A program made the position numbers and the translations under genes. A DNA stretch of 64,000 nt from Arthrobacter sp. Soil736 (GTDB lineage Bacteria > Actinomycetota > Actinomycetes > Actinomycetales > Micrococcaceae): assembly GCF_001428005.1 (NCBI RefSeq), contig NZ_LMSB01000012.1:302389-366388 (forward strand), in the 5' to 3' direction. The stretch's first letter is position 1; each line of letters begins with the position of its first letter. Under the pieces are notes generated by a model. The model was given only the letters and a program-made list of their open reading frames with translations, did no database searches and was not told the origin of the DNA. Shown here piece by piece: positions 37,492 to 47,669 of the stretch.

Positions 37492-37848
37492 ATGACCGGC
37501 TCTTCCACTCAGGGAATCAAGACCGTGCTGCATCCCGTTTCCGACCTGGCGGCGGCCAAGGAGGTTTACACGGCCCTGCTCGGCGTTCCGCCGCAGACCG
37601 ACGAGTCCTACTACGTCGGCTTCGAGGCCGCGGGTCAGCACATCGGGCTGGTGCCGGGCGGCGGGCCGCAGGGCATGACCTCACCGGTGGCCTACTGGCA
37701 CGTGCCGGACCTCGAGGCGAAGCTGGCCGAGGTGACCGCCGCCGGCGCCGTCGTGAAGGAGCCAGCCCACGACGTCGGCGGCGGCCGCCTGGTGGCCACG
37801 GTCACCGATCCCGATGGCAACGTCCTCGGGCTGCTTGAAGACCGGTGA
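37492..37848 (+). CDS. VOC (glyoxalase/bleomycin-resistance) family protein
   Basis: A 118-residue protein with two beta-alpha-beta-beta-beta modules: KTVLHPVSDLAAAKEVYTALLGV ... and ADPDGN-like TDPDGNVLGLLE at the end. Such proteins bind a metal and are isomerases, dioxygenases or drug-sequestering proteins. Start at 37492 follows AGGAG with a 5-nt gap; the frame is open much farther upstream but without family sequence. It is followed by a UvrA-like gene after 144 nt, a pairing also seen in Streptomyces, which hints at a role in resistance to a DNA-active compound. Confidence 0.85.
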   Translation: MTGSSTQGIKTVLHPVSDLAAAKEVYTALLGVPPQTDESYYVGFEAAGQHIGLVPGGGPQGMTSPVAYWHVPDLEAKLAEVTAAGAVVKEPAHDVGGGRLVATVTDPDGNVLGLLEDR

Positions 37849-37992
37849 GTGCAGCCGGGCGTATGCGCCGCCCGGCGGCGTCACGGGCCGAAGCGAAAGA
37901 ACGCCGGACCTGCTGCTCGAAGCTGGTTAGATAGAGCCAGACGACGCCGACGGAGGCCGCGAAGGCGGCACCGCCCAACAGATGGAGCCACG

Positions 37993-40386
<2,394 letters not shown>

Positions 40387-40452
40387 CCGAAGCCTGACGG
40401 GAGGCCTGCGGCGCACCTTCGCTCCTCAGATGGGCGGCGCCGGCGCGGATTG

Positions 40453-41073
40453 CTATGCCGCGTGTCCCGTCTTATGCGTGTCGAACTGCGCCGTGAAATT
40501 GGCCCAGCCGTCCGCCAGCTTGGTCTTCACCTCCTGGGTTTTCGCCTCCAGCGCAGCACGGCGGGCATCGGCAGCGGCCTTGTCAGCGGCTTCCCGGGCC
40601 GCATAGACTTCGGCCAGTACGTCCTCAACGGGCCAGCGGCTAACAGTGGCGTTCGTGGCTTCCGCCAGGGCGTCGACCGCGTCTGGCGTCGGTTCCCGGG
40701 CGGCTATGACCAACGCAGTTGTTTGCGGCTTCATCCGTGCGGCGATCTGCGGCAGGGCATCGAATGCATCGGCCGCTGTCATGACGTCGCTCGCGGAACC
40801 TGTCGCGGCACCGGCGCTGAACCCGAGGAGCACACCGACCGGGCCGCCGAGGATTCCGATAACGCTGCCGAGCAGGCCGCCGGTGATGGTCCCGATTTCG
40901 AGGGCGGGTTCGTCGGAATCTTTGATCGTTGGAGTGCCCTTGTCGTCTGTTTGGATGACGGCCTGGCCGAAGAGGTCGATGGCACCCTTGGAGCTGAGTT
41001 CCCTGATCCTGCTCTGAGCCTCGTAAGCGTGGCTTTGGTCTGCCGGCGTAATGAGGATGACGGAGTTATCCAT
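40453..41073 (-). CDS. DUF1269-like membrane-associated protein
   Basis: A 206-residue protein. The centre has a Gly-rich hydrophobic hairpin (LEIGTITGGLLGSVIGILGGPVGVLLGFSAGAATGS, about residues 55-95), typical of DUF1269 proteins. The C-terminal third is an Ala/Lys/Glu helix (REAADKAAADARRAALEAKTQEVKTKL) likely to form a coiled coil. ATG 41073 is preceded by TTTGGAGG. Function unknown; relatives are found with stress genes. Confidence 0.75.
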   Translation of the reverse strand: MDNSVILITPADQSHAYEAQSRIRELSSKGAIDLFGQAVIQTDDKGTPTIKDSDEPALEIGTITGGLLGSVIGILGGPVGVLLGFSAGAATGSASDVMTAADAFDALPQIAARMKPQTTALVIAAREPTPDAVDALAEATNATVSRWPVEDVLAEVYAAREAADKAAADARRAALEAKTQEVKTKLADGWANFTAQFDTHKTGHAA

Positions 41074-41344
41074 CAGATGCCTCCAAATGATCTCGATGAT
41101 GAATGGACTGACGTGCCCAGGCACCATAGGCGATGGCGCTGATTCGGGGACTCTTGTGGAGGCCCCGCGCACATCATGAAATGCTCGTATCCATGGGGGA
41201 GTGGCCGATTGAACTATGTCCTCCGACAGCGACCTGTACAGAGCCGGAGGGGCGCGGGAGCAGCTATGAAGGTGCGACCGCTGGGGGCCGGCCCAATTTC
41301 TTCACCCAGTGCCAACATCGGTCTTGTGCCGTAGGGTGGCGGAC

Positions 41345-41722
41345 ATGGAACTCCGCCTCGAGGTCGTACAGGTGCCCGTCTCGGACGTGGACCGCGCCAA
41401 GGCCTTCTACACAGACAACCTCGGCTTCGTCCTCGATCACGACGTCGAACACATCCCCGGAATGCGGGTTGTCCAGCTCACTCCGCCAGGCTCATCCTGT
41501 TCGATCGTCATCGGAACCGGAATGAACAGCATGGTCCCGGGCAGCCTCGAAGGCCTCCAGCTGGTGGTGCCTGACATGGAGGCGGCACGGACAGAACTTC
41601 TCCGCCGTGGAGCCCCCATCAGCGAAGCCCAGGATTTGGGAGGTTTTGCCTTCGCCCACCTCAGCGATCCGGACGGCAACCGCTGGGTCATCCAGGAAAT
41701 ACCGCCGAAGAAGGCACGATAA
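41345..41722 (+). CDS. VOC family (glyoxalase-like) protein
   Basis: A 125-residue protein. Metal/substrate fold landmarks: LRLEVVQVPVSDVDRAKAFYTDNLGF, followed by the VQLTPPGSSCSIVIG strand pair and a C-terminal FAHLSDPDGNRWVIQE. The N-terminal Glu in LEVVQV and the terminal VIQE strand are where VOC metal ligands usually fall. ATG at 41345 is used; an upstream ATG at 41309 adds residues without family character. Substrate unknown. Confidence 0.85.
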   Translation: MELRLEVVQVPVSDVDRAKAFYTDNLGFVLDHDVEHIPGMRVVQLTPPGSSCSIVIGTGMNSMVPGSLEGLQLVVPDMEAARTELLRRGAPISEAQDLGGFAFAHLSDPDGNRWVIQEIPPKKAR

Positions 41723-41755
41723 ATAGGAAGAATGGCTTTCTCGGTGCGGGCAAAG

Positions 41756-41775
41756 ATCAGCCCCTTCCGGCTGAT
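41756..41775 (+). terminator. Possible terminator after the VOC gene
   Basis: ATCAGCC and GGCTGAT form a 7-bp stem with a 6-nt loop, 34 nt after the stop; followed by an A/T-rich stretch but no clear T run. Confidence 0.4.
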
Positions 41776-42013
41776 TCTAAAACGCCGATAATCTACATTA
41801 TGTCAAGTAACCGGCGAATCGCATCCGGTGCGAATTCGACATCCCCTCTCGGTGGCCCGTTAGGCCTGCGATTCCGTTGATTCTCGGCTCCTGCAAAGCT
41901 ATTCGGGACGGCGTGTTCGGCACGATACTGCTCTGCCATCCAAGCGGCGTGTCTCCACTCACTGCAGTTGACCCATTGAAGGGTTCTGTCTCATCACAGT
42001 TGGACCATGACGG
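41776..42013. other. Gene-free segment at the edge of the accessory region
   Basis: No protein or RNA gene was recognised. It begins with a lower-GC patch (TAATCTACATTATGTCAAG) that could be a mobile-element end, but no partner repeat was found by eye. Confidence 0.3.
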
Positions 42014-42389
42014 GTGTTTCGTCAGCGGCCAGTCACGATTTGGGCTACGGGCGTCTGCCATGTCTCGGCGCGTGGGTACGAATCCGACTCCTTGACGACT
42101 CAACCGCTTGGGGCGGCTTGGTGGTTGCCGTTCCGGGATTATTCGCCGGCCCGGGCGTTCCCTACCATCAAAGGACATCCCGGATTACTTCACACGGCTG
42201 AGTGACGGCACAGGCGTCGTCATCGACATCCGCCCGGACGAGCGCATCGGCGAACGTGACCGGGAGGTGTTCACGGCCACGGAGTCCGCCTGCGCCTCAG
42301 TCGGCTGGGGCTACAGAAGAGTCGGCGGACTCCCCCGGGCCTTCGTCGCTAACCTTCGTTGGCTGTCCGGCTACATCCGCGCTGCCTGA
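42014..42389 (+). pseudogene. TnsA-like transposase endonuclease remnant
   Basis: From about 42159 one frame reads KDIPDYFTRLSDGTGVVIDI, then DEREVFTATE-like and ASVGWGYRRVGGLPR, ending WLSGY followed by unrelated residues and a stop. This is the pattern of the C-terminal half of actinobacterial TnsA-like heteromeric transposase endonucleases. Upstream (about 42014-42110) a different frame keeps YES and possible WAT pieces of the N-terminal half, implying deletion and frameshift. No TnsB/C partners are present. Decayed trace of a Tn7-like element. Confidence 0.5.
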
Positions 42390-42576
42390 AGCCGAAGGGT
42401 TTATCGGGTCAGGGACGGGCTTGCGGGACCATCGCGGCGCAACCTCGTATCAAGAAGCCGCGAGTTCTCGCATCAGATGGAACTCGATAGGGTTCGTCGG
42501 CGGCGGCTCGTAGTCGGATCCCTCGAGTTCGCAGTCGCCGCGGGGTTGCAGCGCGTCACGATTGGCGAGGCTTGAC

Positions 42577-43149
42577 CTAGCCCTCGTCGCCGAGTCCCGA
42601 TCGCCGCAACCTGCGCGATTGCGAGGGAGAGTCAGAGTGCGAGTCACGCCCGGAGGGGATCCGCACCATGCGGATCTCTCGCACGCCGTCGTCCACGTTC
42701 ACGGTCCCGTCCGCCACGAACCCGTGCTTGCGATAGAACGCCTGCGCCCGAGGATTCGGATCGGCGACCCAAAGCGCTGCCGAATCGTGCGGGTCGATGA
42801 CGGCCTCCAGGAGGGCGGCCCCGGTGCCGGTCCCATGCTCAGCCGCAACGACGTACAACACGTAGAGCTGCGTGCCCCACTGCGACACGGAGCTCTGCGA
42901 GGGCCCCGCCATCGCGATCCCGATCACTTCGCCGTCGCGCTCGGCTACCGCGACGCGGTTCGCGCGGTAGCGCTCATCGCTGAGCATGGCAGTCCAGAAC
43001 CGTTCCCGGGCGGCGGGCAACCCCGGGTCGTCGAGGACGTGGTCCGCCATCAGCCCGCGGTACGTCTCACGCCACGACCGCACATTCACGCGCGCCATCT
43101 CGGCAGCGTCCTCTACGCGCGCGTGTCGAACCCTCACCAGGGTACCCAT
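42577..43149 (-). CDS. GNAT family N-acetyltransferase
   Basis: A 190-residue acetyltransferase. VRVRHARVEDAAEMARVNVRSWRETYRGLM is the usual start of this subfamily; the acetyl-CoA loop is VVAAEHGTGTGAALLEAVI (Q/R-x-x-G-x-G/A-like) and WVADPNPRAQAFYRKHGF is motif B. The last ~25 residues are a Ser/Arg-rich tail that may be read-through into foreign sequence. Substrate unknown. It appears intact, flanked on both sides by mobile-element remnants. Confidence 0.85.
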   Translation of the reverse strand: MGTLVRVRHARVEDAAEMARVNVRSWRETYRGLMADHVLDDPGLPAARERFWTAMLSDERYRANRVAVAERDGEVIGIAMAGPSQSSVSQWGTQLYVLYVVAAEHGTGTGAALLEAVIDPHDSAALWVADPNPRAQAFYRKHGFVADGTVNVDDGVREIRMVRIPSGRDSHSDSPSQSRRLRRSGLGDEG

Positions 43150-43163
43150 AGGCGAAATCCTAC

Positions 43164-43240
43164 CGGTTGGTTTTCAACGTGCTCGCGATTGTCGCGGAGT
43201 TCGAGTCCGACCTGATCCGTGCACGCACCCGTGAGCGTTC
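43164..43240 (+). pseudogene. Serine recombinase (resolvase) fragment
   Basis: One frame reads RLVFNVLAIVAEFESDLIR followed by ARTRE, the highly conserved helix-E region of resolvase/invertase serine recombinases. Nothing before or after matches, so only about 25 codons remain. It abuts a Big-1 protein fragment directly downstream. A trace of a former integrated element. Confidence 0.7.
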
Positions 43241-43957
43241 TCGTTCGGCCCCGGCGCGCCGGCGACGCTCATGCTCTCACCCACCGCCGACACCAACGAC
43301 GTCTCCACCCAGCACTGCGTGACGGCGACGGTCAAGGATGCATCGGGCAACCCGACGCCGGGCATCACCGTGCGCTTCACGGTCACCGGGTCGGTCAACA
43401 CGAGCGGCTCGGACACCACCGACGCGAACGGGGACGCGACCTTCTGCTACCAGGGCCCCGAGCTTCCCTGCGCGGACGCGATCAGCGCCTGTGCTGTCGA
43501 CACCGACGCCGACAGCACGCAGGATCCGGATGAGCCCTTCGCCGCGGCGGCCAAGATCTGGACGCTGCCGATCACGACCCCGCTCTGCGAGGCCAACATC
43601 ACCAAGGGTGGCCGGATTACCGCCAACAACGGCGACAAGGCCACGTTCGGCGGCAACGCCCAGTCAAATGCCGCCGGCAACGTCAAGGGCCAACAGCAGT
43701 ATCAGGACCACGGGCCCGCCCAGCCGCAGAAGGTGAAGTCGATCAAGATCCTGGCGTTGACCTGCAACCCGCAGCGCACGCAGGCGACGATCTTCGGCCG
43801 CGCCACTATCAACGGCCAGGGATCGCACCTGTTCCGGATCGACGTCCAAGACCTCGGCGAGCCCGGCGTGGGCATCGACACCTACCGGATCCTGCTCGAC
43901 ACCGGCTACGACTCAGGCTCCCAAACGCTCGAAGGCGGCAACATCCAGATCCACTAG
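43235..43957 (+). pseudogene. Big-1/Ig-like domain protein, 5'-truncated
   Basis: The frame is open from 43235 and reads AFSFGPGAPATLMLSPTADTNDV, the middle of a Big-1 (bacterial Ig-like) repeat: VTATVKDASGNPTPGITVRFTVTGSVN and TDANGDATFCYQGPE follow. The second half (about residues 100-228 from ATG 43271) contains a KGGRITANNGDKATFGGNAQ region found in secreted actinobacterial proteins. No signal peptide is present because the 5' part is missing; ATG 43271 is internal to the domain. If expressed it would give a 228-residue cytosolic fragment. Confidence 0.7.
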
Positions 43958-44864
43958 CCCGGACCGTTCGTGAAGCAACATTGCTCTGGTGCCGGGCGCC
44001 ATGGCCGACGATTCGGATTATAGGCAATGACGGCTGAAGCGAATGCAACGACAGGATTCGGGTTTTTGGGTCAACTAAAGTGAGACAAATCAGGGAAACT
44101 TGTCTCACTTTAGTTGACCAAACCGCTCATTTCCGGGGCCGTACGGTTCAACTTAACTGAGACGGGCAGGTGGAGCGCCAAGTGGCCTCATCGATTGTCG
44201 CCGTCTCGGCGATCCGCTGCAGCGATACTGCGAAACGGTATTCCTTCGACTCACCGGAGGCCGTCTCTCCACGATCGACACAGTCGAGGCCCATCCCCCG
44301 TTTCCACCCGGACGGCGCCGTTGTCGGCCAGACCGGCACGCTAACCATCGCCGCATCACTTGAATAGCGATAGCAGCATGACCGTTTCGGTCAATCCCTC
44401 GTTTACGTTTGAACCGTTCAGAGCCGCAAAACCGCCGCTGGTCTGCGTAAATGCTCCGACGGCGGGCGGCGCGAGGCATTCTGTGGGAAATCCTGCGGGG
44501 CCCCGAAAGCGCTCGGCGTAGGTAGAGGCCTTAAGGCCATTAGACTTCCCAACTTTCACTCCAATCAGGGTTGAGATGCACCGCCGATCACTCATTCGCG
44601 GCAGCAGGACCCCCTGATCCCCCATCTTTGCCATCGCACGCCCGTCCATCGTCCAACAGGCCAGGACAGCAGCTGTCTCCTAGAGTCTCAAGACTGCGTA
44701 GCCTGCGGATGATGTGTCGCTCCACCTCCGCGCCGGCCAGAGGTGTATGCCCGCACCGATCGCCGAACACAAGATCCACCGGGTGTGCTCCAGCCATGCT
44801 CAACGGTCCAGTTAGGCATGGTCAACGCCGAACTCATCCTCCGCGGGAGCCGGATCCAGGACAA
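43958..44864. other. Gene-poor segment with inverted repeats
   Basis: Short open frames exist on both strands (for example minus 44356-44649 and plus 44170-44367) but none resembles a known protein or has a convincing start. The notable structure is the inverted repeat described separately at 44069-44119 and its diverged copy at 44145. Probably scar sequence of lost insertion elements. Confidence 0.4.
44069..44119. repeat. 20-bp perfect inverted repeat, insertion-element ends
   Basis: Positions 44069-44088 and 44100-44119 are perfect inverse copies of a sequence starting GGTCAACTAAAGTGAGAC, separated by 11 nt. A diverged copy (GGTTCAACTTAACTGAGAC) follows at 44145-44163 in the same orientation as the left arm. 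The pattern suggests ends of related insertion elements brought together; the element family was not identified. Confidence 0.6.
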
Positions 44865-44957
44865 CACAACAGAAGACTCTACGAAAAGGCCGGTTTCTAC
44901 GAAGCCTGGGCCGCCGTGGACCGCGCCGGTTTCCACTACATGGTGTCGCGCGGATAA
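44865..44957 (+). pseudogene. C-terminal tail of a GNAT acetyltransferase
   Basis: The last ~30 codons read NRRLYEKAGFYEAWAAVDRAGFHYMV then SRG and stop. NRRLYEKAGF is the typical GNAT motif B. No acetyl-CoA loop is found upstream in this frame, so the rest of the gene is lost. Its end overlaps the 3' end of the opposing MarR gene. Confidence 0.6.
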
Positions 44958-45472
44958 GGCTCGACGACGGCTAAGCCCCGGTCGTTTTCCTGTTCAAGAG
45001 CAAGTTCTTTCAGGTGGCGGCGCAAACTCGTTGCAACCTTTCCAGCGGCTTCGAGGTCTTCCGGCCCAAGGGCGTCGATAAAGAACCGGCGGACAAGCCG
45101 GAGGTGCGGCGCTGAAGAAGCACGGAAAGTCCGTGCTCCGTCGTCAGTGAGCTCCACCTCTGCGCCACGGCTGTCGTTACCCGACTTACGCCTTCGAACG
45201 AGCCCCCGGCTTTCCATACGACCCAGATGGTGTGAAAGTCGGCTGCGCTCCCATCCGATACCCTCGGCCAGCGCCGAGGACCGCAAACAGTGCCCTTCAG
45301 ACTCACTCAGGGCCAGGAGCACGGCATAGTCACCTGGGGAAACGCCGGACGTGGCCTGCAGCCCCGCCGCCAAAGCCTGACGTATCGCCTCTGCCGTCTC
45401 GACATACTCGCGCCATACCGCTAGTTCATCCGGAGTAGGACTCTGTCGGGCACTCTTACCGCTTTGTTCCAT
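44936..45472 (-). CDS. MarR family transcriptional regulator
   Basis: A winged-helix regulator (178 residues from this start): YAVLLALSESEGHCLRSSALAEGIGWERSRLSHHLGRMESRGLVRRR is the helix-turn-helix and SGNDSRGAEVELTDDGARTF the wing. ATG 45472 is preferred because GAGG lies 6 nt upstream; ATG 45496 or 45505 in the same frame would add 8 or 11 acidic residues and could be used on a leaderless transcript. It is divergent from an LLM monooxygenase gene, with three palindromes between them that are likely its operators. It probably represses itself and the flavoenzyme/DoxX genes. Confidence 0.9.
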   Translation of the reverse strand: MEQSGKSARQSPTPDELAVWREYVETAEAIRQALAAGLQATSGVSPGDYAVLLALSESEGHCLRSSALAEGIGWERSRLSHHLGRMESRGLVRRRKSGNDSRGAEVELTDDGARTFRASSAPHLRLVRRFFIDALGPEDLEAAGKVATSLRRHLKELALEQENDRGLAVVEPYPRDTM

Positions 45473-45489
45473 GACCACCTCGTCTTCGC

Positions 45490-45501
45490 TTGACATGTCA
45501 A
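45490..45501. promoter_or_regulatory. Palindrome 1, putative MarR operator
   Basis: TTGACATGTCAA is a perfect 12-bp palindrome. It overlaps the -10/start region of the MarR promoter. Confidence 0.6.
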
Positions 45502-45529
45502 CCATACGGGGTGATGATTGACGCGTCAA
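45501..45529 (-). promoter_or_regulatory. Putative promoter of the MarR gene
   Basis: On the minus strand TTGACG (45529-45524), a 17-nt spacer and TATGGT (45506-45501). Its -35 lies within palindrome 2 and its -10 touches palindrome 1. Confidence 0.5.
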
Positions 45530-45530
45530 T
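45517..45530. promoter_or_regulatory. Palindrome 2, putative MarR operator
   Basis: ATTGACGCGTCAAT is a perfect 14-bp palindrome placed where -35 elements of both divergent promoters would fall. Centre is 28 bp from palindrome 1 and 20 bp from palindrome 3. Confidence 0.65.
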
Positions 45531-45536
45531 TAAGTG

Positions 45537-45550
45537 ATTGACATATCAAT
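45537..45550. promoter_or_regulatory. Palindrome 3, putative MarR operator
   Basis: ATTGACATATCAAT has the same ATTGA/TCAAT arms with a changed centre; it lies 12 nt before the LLM start and would cover its -10/start region. Confidence 0.6.
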
Positions 45551-45562
45551 TAGAGGAGGACC

Positions 45563-46615
45563 ATGAGTGAAGTGATCTTTGGATTGGACACTTTCGGCGA
45601 CGTCCCTGTTGACGACCAGGGTGCACCAGTCAGCCACGCTTGTGCGATCCGGCAGTTGGTGGACGAGGCCGTGCTGGCAGACCAGTTGGGTGTGGATGTC
45701 TTTACTGTCGGTGAGCACCACCGCCCGGAATATTCGGTATCGGCCCCGGAGACTGTCCTCGCCGGCATGGCCACGCGCACCTCACGCATCCGCCTTGGAT
45801 CCGGTGTGACGGTGCTCAGCTCCGATGACCCCGTGCGCGTCTTCCAGCGATTTGCCACTGTGGATGCGCTGTCCAACGGCCGTGCCGAGGTCATTCTGGG
45901 GCGGGGTTCCTTCACCGAGTCGTTCCCACTCTTCGGCTACGACCTCAAAGACTACGATGTGCTCTTTGAGGAGAAGATCGAGCTGTTCGCACGGCTCCTT
46001 GAGGAGAAGCCGGTGACATGGAAAGGCACCATGCGTGCACCGCTGGCTGATGCTGATGTTTACCCCAAGACAGAGCGCGGACTCAAGACTTGGGTAGGCG
46101 TCGGCGGCACACCCCAGTCAGTGGTCCGCACGGCGAAATACGGGTTCCCTCTGATGCTCGCCATCATCGGCGGACAGCCGGAACGGTTCCTGCCCTTAAT
46201 TGACCTCTACAAGCGGTCCACCGCAGAATTCGATACGACGGCGTGGCCGGTAGGAATGCACTCCCCCGGGTTCATTGCGGACACCGACGACGAAGCCAAA
46301 GAGATCTTCTGGCCCCACTACAAGGTGGTCAGGGACCGCATCGGAGCTCTCCGCGGTTGGCCGCCCGTCCGGCGTGAAGACTTCGAGGCCGAAACCCAGA
46401 ACGGCTCGATGTACATCGGCTCACCAGAGACCGTCGCCCGGAGAATCGCGCGTGCAGTGGCATCGCTGGACGTTGGTCGCTTCGACCTCATCTTCACTTC
46501 CGGAGCCCAGCCGATCAGCGCACGCCTCAAAGCCGTCGAACTCTATGGGAGCAAAGTCGTGCCGATGGTCCGCGAGATACTCGCCGACCACCGGCACGCG
46601 ATGGAAGTCGCATGA
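45563..46615 (+). CDS. LLM class flavin-dependent monooxygenase (Atu2307/SP_0267-like)
   Basis: A 350-residue luciferase-like TIM-barrel enzyme using FMNH2/F420-type cofactor. Family landmarks: FGLDTFGDVPVDDQG, VDVFTVGEHHRPEYSVSAPE, SGVTVLSSDDPVRVFQRFATVD and AEVILGRGSFTESFPLFGYDL. AGGAGGA lies 5 nt before the ATG. It is divergent from a MarR gene and followed by a DoxX-like gene 46 nt downstream. Such trios usually respond to and detoxify electrophiles or quinones; the true substrate is not known. Confidence 0.92.
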   Translation: MSEVIFGLDTFGDVPVDDQGAPVSHACAIRQLVDEAVLADQLGVDVFTVGEHHRPEYSVSAPETVLAGMATRTSRIRLGSGVTVLSSDDPVRVFQRFATVDALSNGRAEVILGRGSFTESFPLFGYDLKDYDVLFEEKIELFARLLEEKPVTWKGTMRAPLADADVYPKTERGLKTWVGVGGTPQSVVRTAKYGFPLMLAIIGGQPERFLPLIDLYKRSTAEFDTTAWPVGMHSPGFIADTDDEAKEIFWPHYKVVRDRIGALRGWPPVRREDFEAETQNGSMYIGSPETVARRIARAVASLDVGRFDLIFTSGAQPISARLKAVELYGSKVVPMVREILADHRHAMEVA

Positions 46616-46661
46616 CGGCCCCAGTCTCGAACAACCCAGTGCCTCACGAAAGAAGAACATC

Positions 46662-47036
46662 ATGAACGTCGTCCTCTGGATCATCACCGCCGTACTGGCC
46701 CTTCTCTTCCTGGCAGCAGGAACCATGAAAATCGCCCAACCGAAGGCGAAACTCGCGGCCGCCGGCCAAGGGTGGGTGGAAGACTTCTCCGACGGCGCCG
46801 TCAAGCGCATCGGCGCACTCGAAATCCTCGGGGCCCTGGGCCTAGTCCTGCCTGCCCTGCTGCATACGGCCACCGTGCTGGTGTCCACAGCCGCGGCTGG
46901 ACTCTTCCTTCTTATGGCAGGTGCGGCAATCACTCATAGTCGTCGCCACGAAACGCCCAATGTCATCATCAACCTCGTTTTGGGTATCCTTGCCGCTGGT
47001 GTCGCCATTGCCCGGTTTGGCCCGTACGGCCTCTGA
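46662..47036 (+). CDS. DoxX family membrane protein
   Basis: A 124-residue protein with four hydrophobic helices (LWIITAVLALLFLAAGTMKI; IGALEILGALGLVLPALL; VLVSTAAAGLFLLMAGAA; VIINLVLGILAAGVAIARF), the DoxX/DUF4345-like four-helix layout. It follows the LLM gene and is probably in its MarR-controlled transcript. Role in redox or detoxification is inferred from neighbours only. The start at 46662 has an AAAGAAGAAC region upstream, a weak ribosome-binding site. Confidence 0.85.
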   Translation: MNVVLWIITAVLALLFLAAGTMKIAQPKAKLAAAGQGWVEDFSDGAVKRIGALEILGALGLVLPALLHTATVLVSTAAAGLFLLMAGAAITHSRRHETPNVIINLVLGILAAGVAIARFGPYGL

Positions 47037-47045
47037 GCGGAGGGT

Positions 47046-47440
47046 AAGAAGAACCTCACAGCAGAATTCCCGTTTGATCGCTCGCCGGGGCCATGCTGTG
47101 GGCGCGGCTGTTCTGGAAGCCATTCTCCCGCAGCATGACGGACCGACAGCTGTGGTTCCCACTGAAATGGCCGACGTCGGGCTTGAGAAAGTGAACGGGA
47201 TCGAGGCGAAAGCGATCGTCGTCGAACAGCTCCGGGCCGCCCTCGACCTGATCCGGCAGCACGAGCCCACCGGAATCACCACCCTCGGCGGCGAGTGCTC
47301 GGTGAGCGTGGCTGCCTTCTCGGCGCTGGCAGGACGATACGCCGATGACCTCGCCATCTTATGGATCGACCCACACCCGGATGTAGGAACAGGCGCCAGC
47401 GAAACCCCGGCTACCATGCCATGGCAGTCTCACTCTGATT
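47046..47440 (+). pseudogene. Arginase-family N-terminal remnant, frameshifted
   Basis: Pieces of one protein are spread over frames. 47052-47078 reads NLTAEFPFD; then another frame reads ARRGHAVGAAVLEAILPQHDG ... TTLGGECSVSVAAFSALAGR ... AILWIDPHPDVGT (the WIDxHxD metal site); then a shift gives GYHAMAVSL and a stop at 47436. Arginase/agmatinase enzymes need a further C-terminal half, which is missing. At least two frameshifts plus truncation. At about 47440 the sequence switches abruptly to an opposing hydrolase fragment. Confidence 0.75.
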
Positions 47441-47622
47441 GGGCGCCCCTCGGCCAGGCGCTCGTAGAAGGCGCGCTCCTCCGACAGCTCCCAACTCAGC
47501 TCGAGATGGCTGCGCCAGCCGCTGACGTACAGCAGAGGCCGACCGGCTCCGATCGACGAGTAGGCCAGCGAGGTGCCGTCGGTCGAGGTCACCCGCCCTA
47601 TGCGCTGCTGCACGCCCTTCAT
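47440..47622 (-). pseudogene. Alpha/beta-hydrolase N-terminal fragment
   Basis: From ATG 47622 the frame reads KGVQQRIGRVTSTDGTSLAY, GAGRPLLYVSGWRSHLELSW and FYERLAEGRP, the first ~60 residues of an adenylate-cyclase-like or epoxide-hydrolase-like alpha/beta hydrolase up to just before the nucleophile region. After about 47440 the sequence belongs to the opposing arginase remnant. The nucleophile, acid and His are all absent. It lies downstream of the YCII gene on the same strand. Confidence 0.65.
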
Positions 47623-47669
47623 TATGGGCGCGCGCGACGCACGACCGACTCTGGCTGAGGTTGCCCTCG

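Noticed and set aside
42450..42647. Minus-strand 65-residue frame ending near the TnsA remnant
   Set aside because: Overlaps the 3' end of the GNAT gene in another frame and shows no protein family pattern.
44170..44367. Plus-strand 65-residue open frame next to the inverted repeats
   Set aside because: Starts inside the third repeat copy, has no family character, and an opposing frame of similar length exists.
44356..44649. Minus-strand 97-residue open frame in the repeat-rich segment
   Set aside because: No recognisable motif, no ribosome-binding site and located among scar sequence; more likely chance in high-GC DNA.
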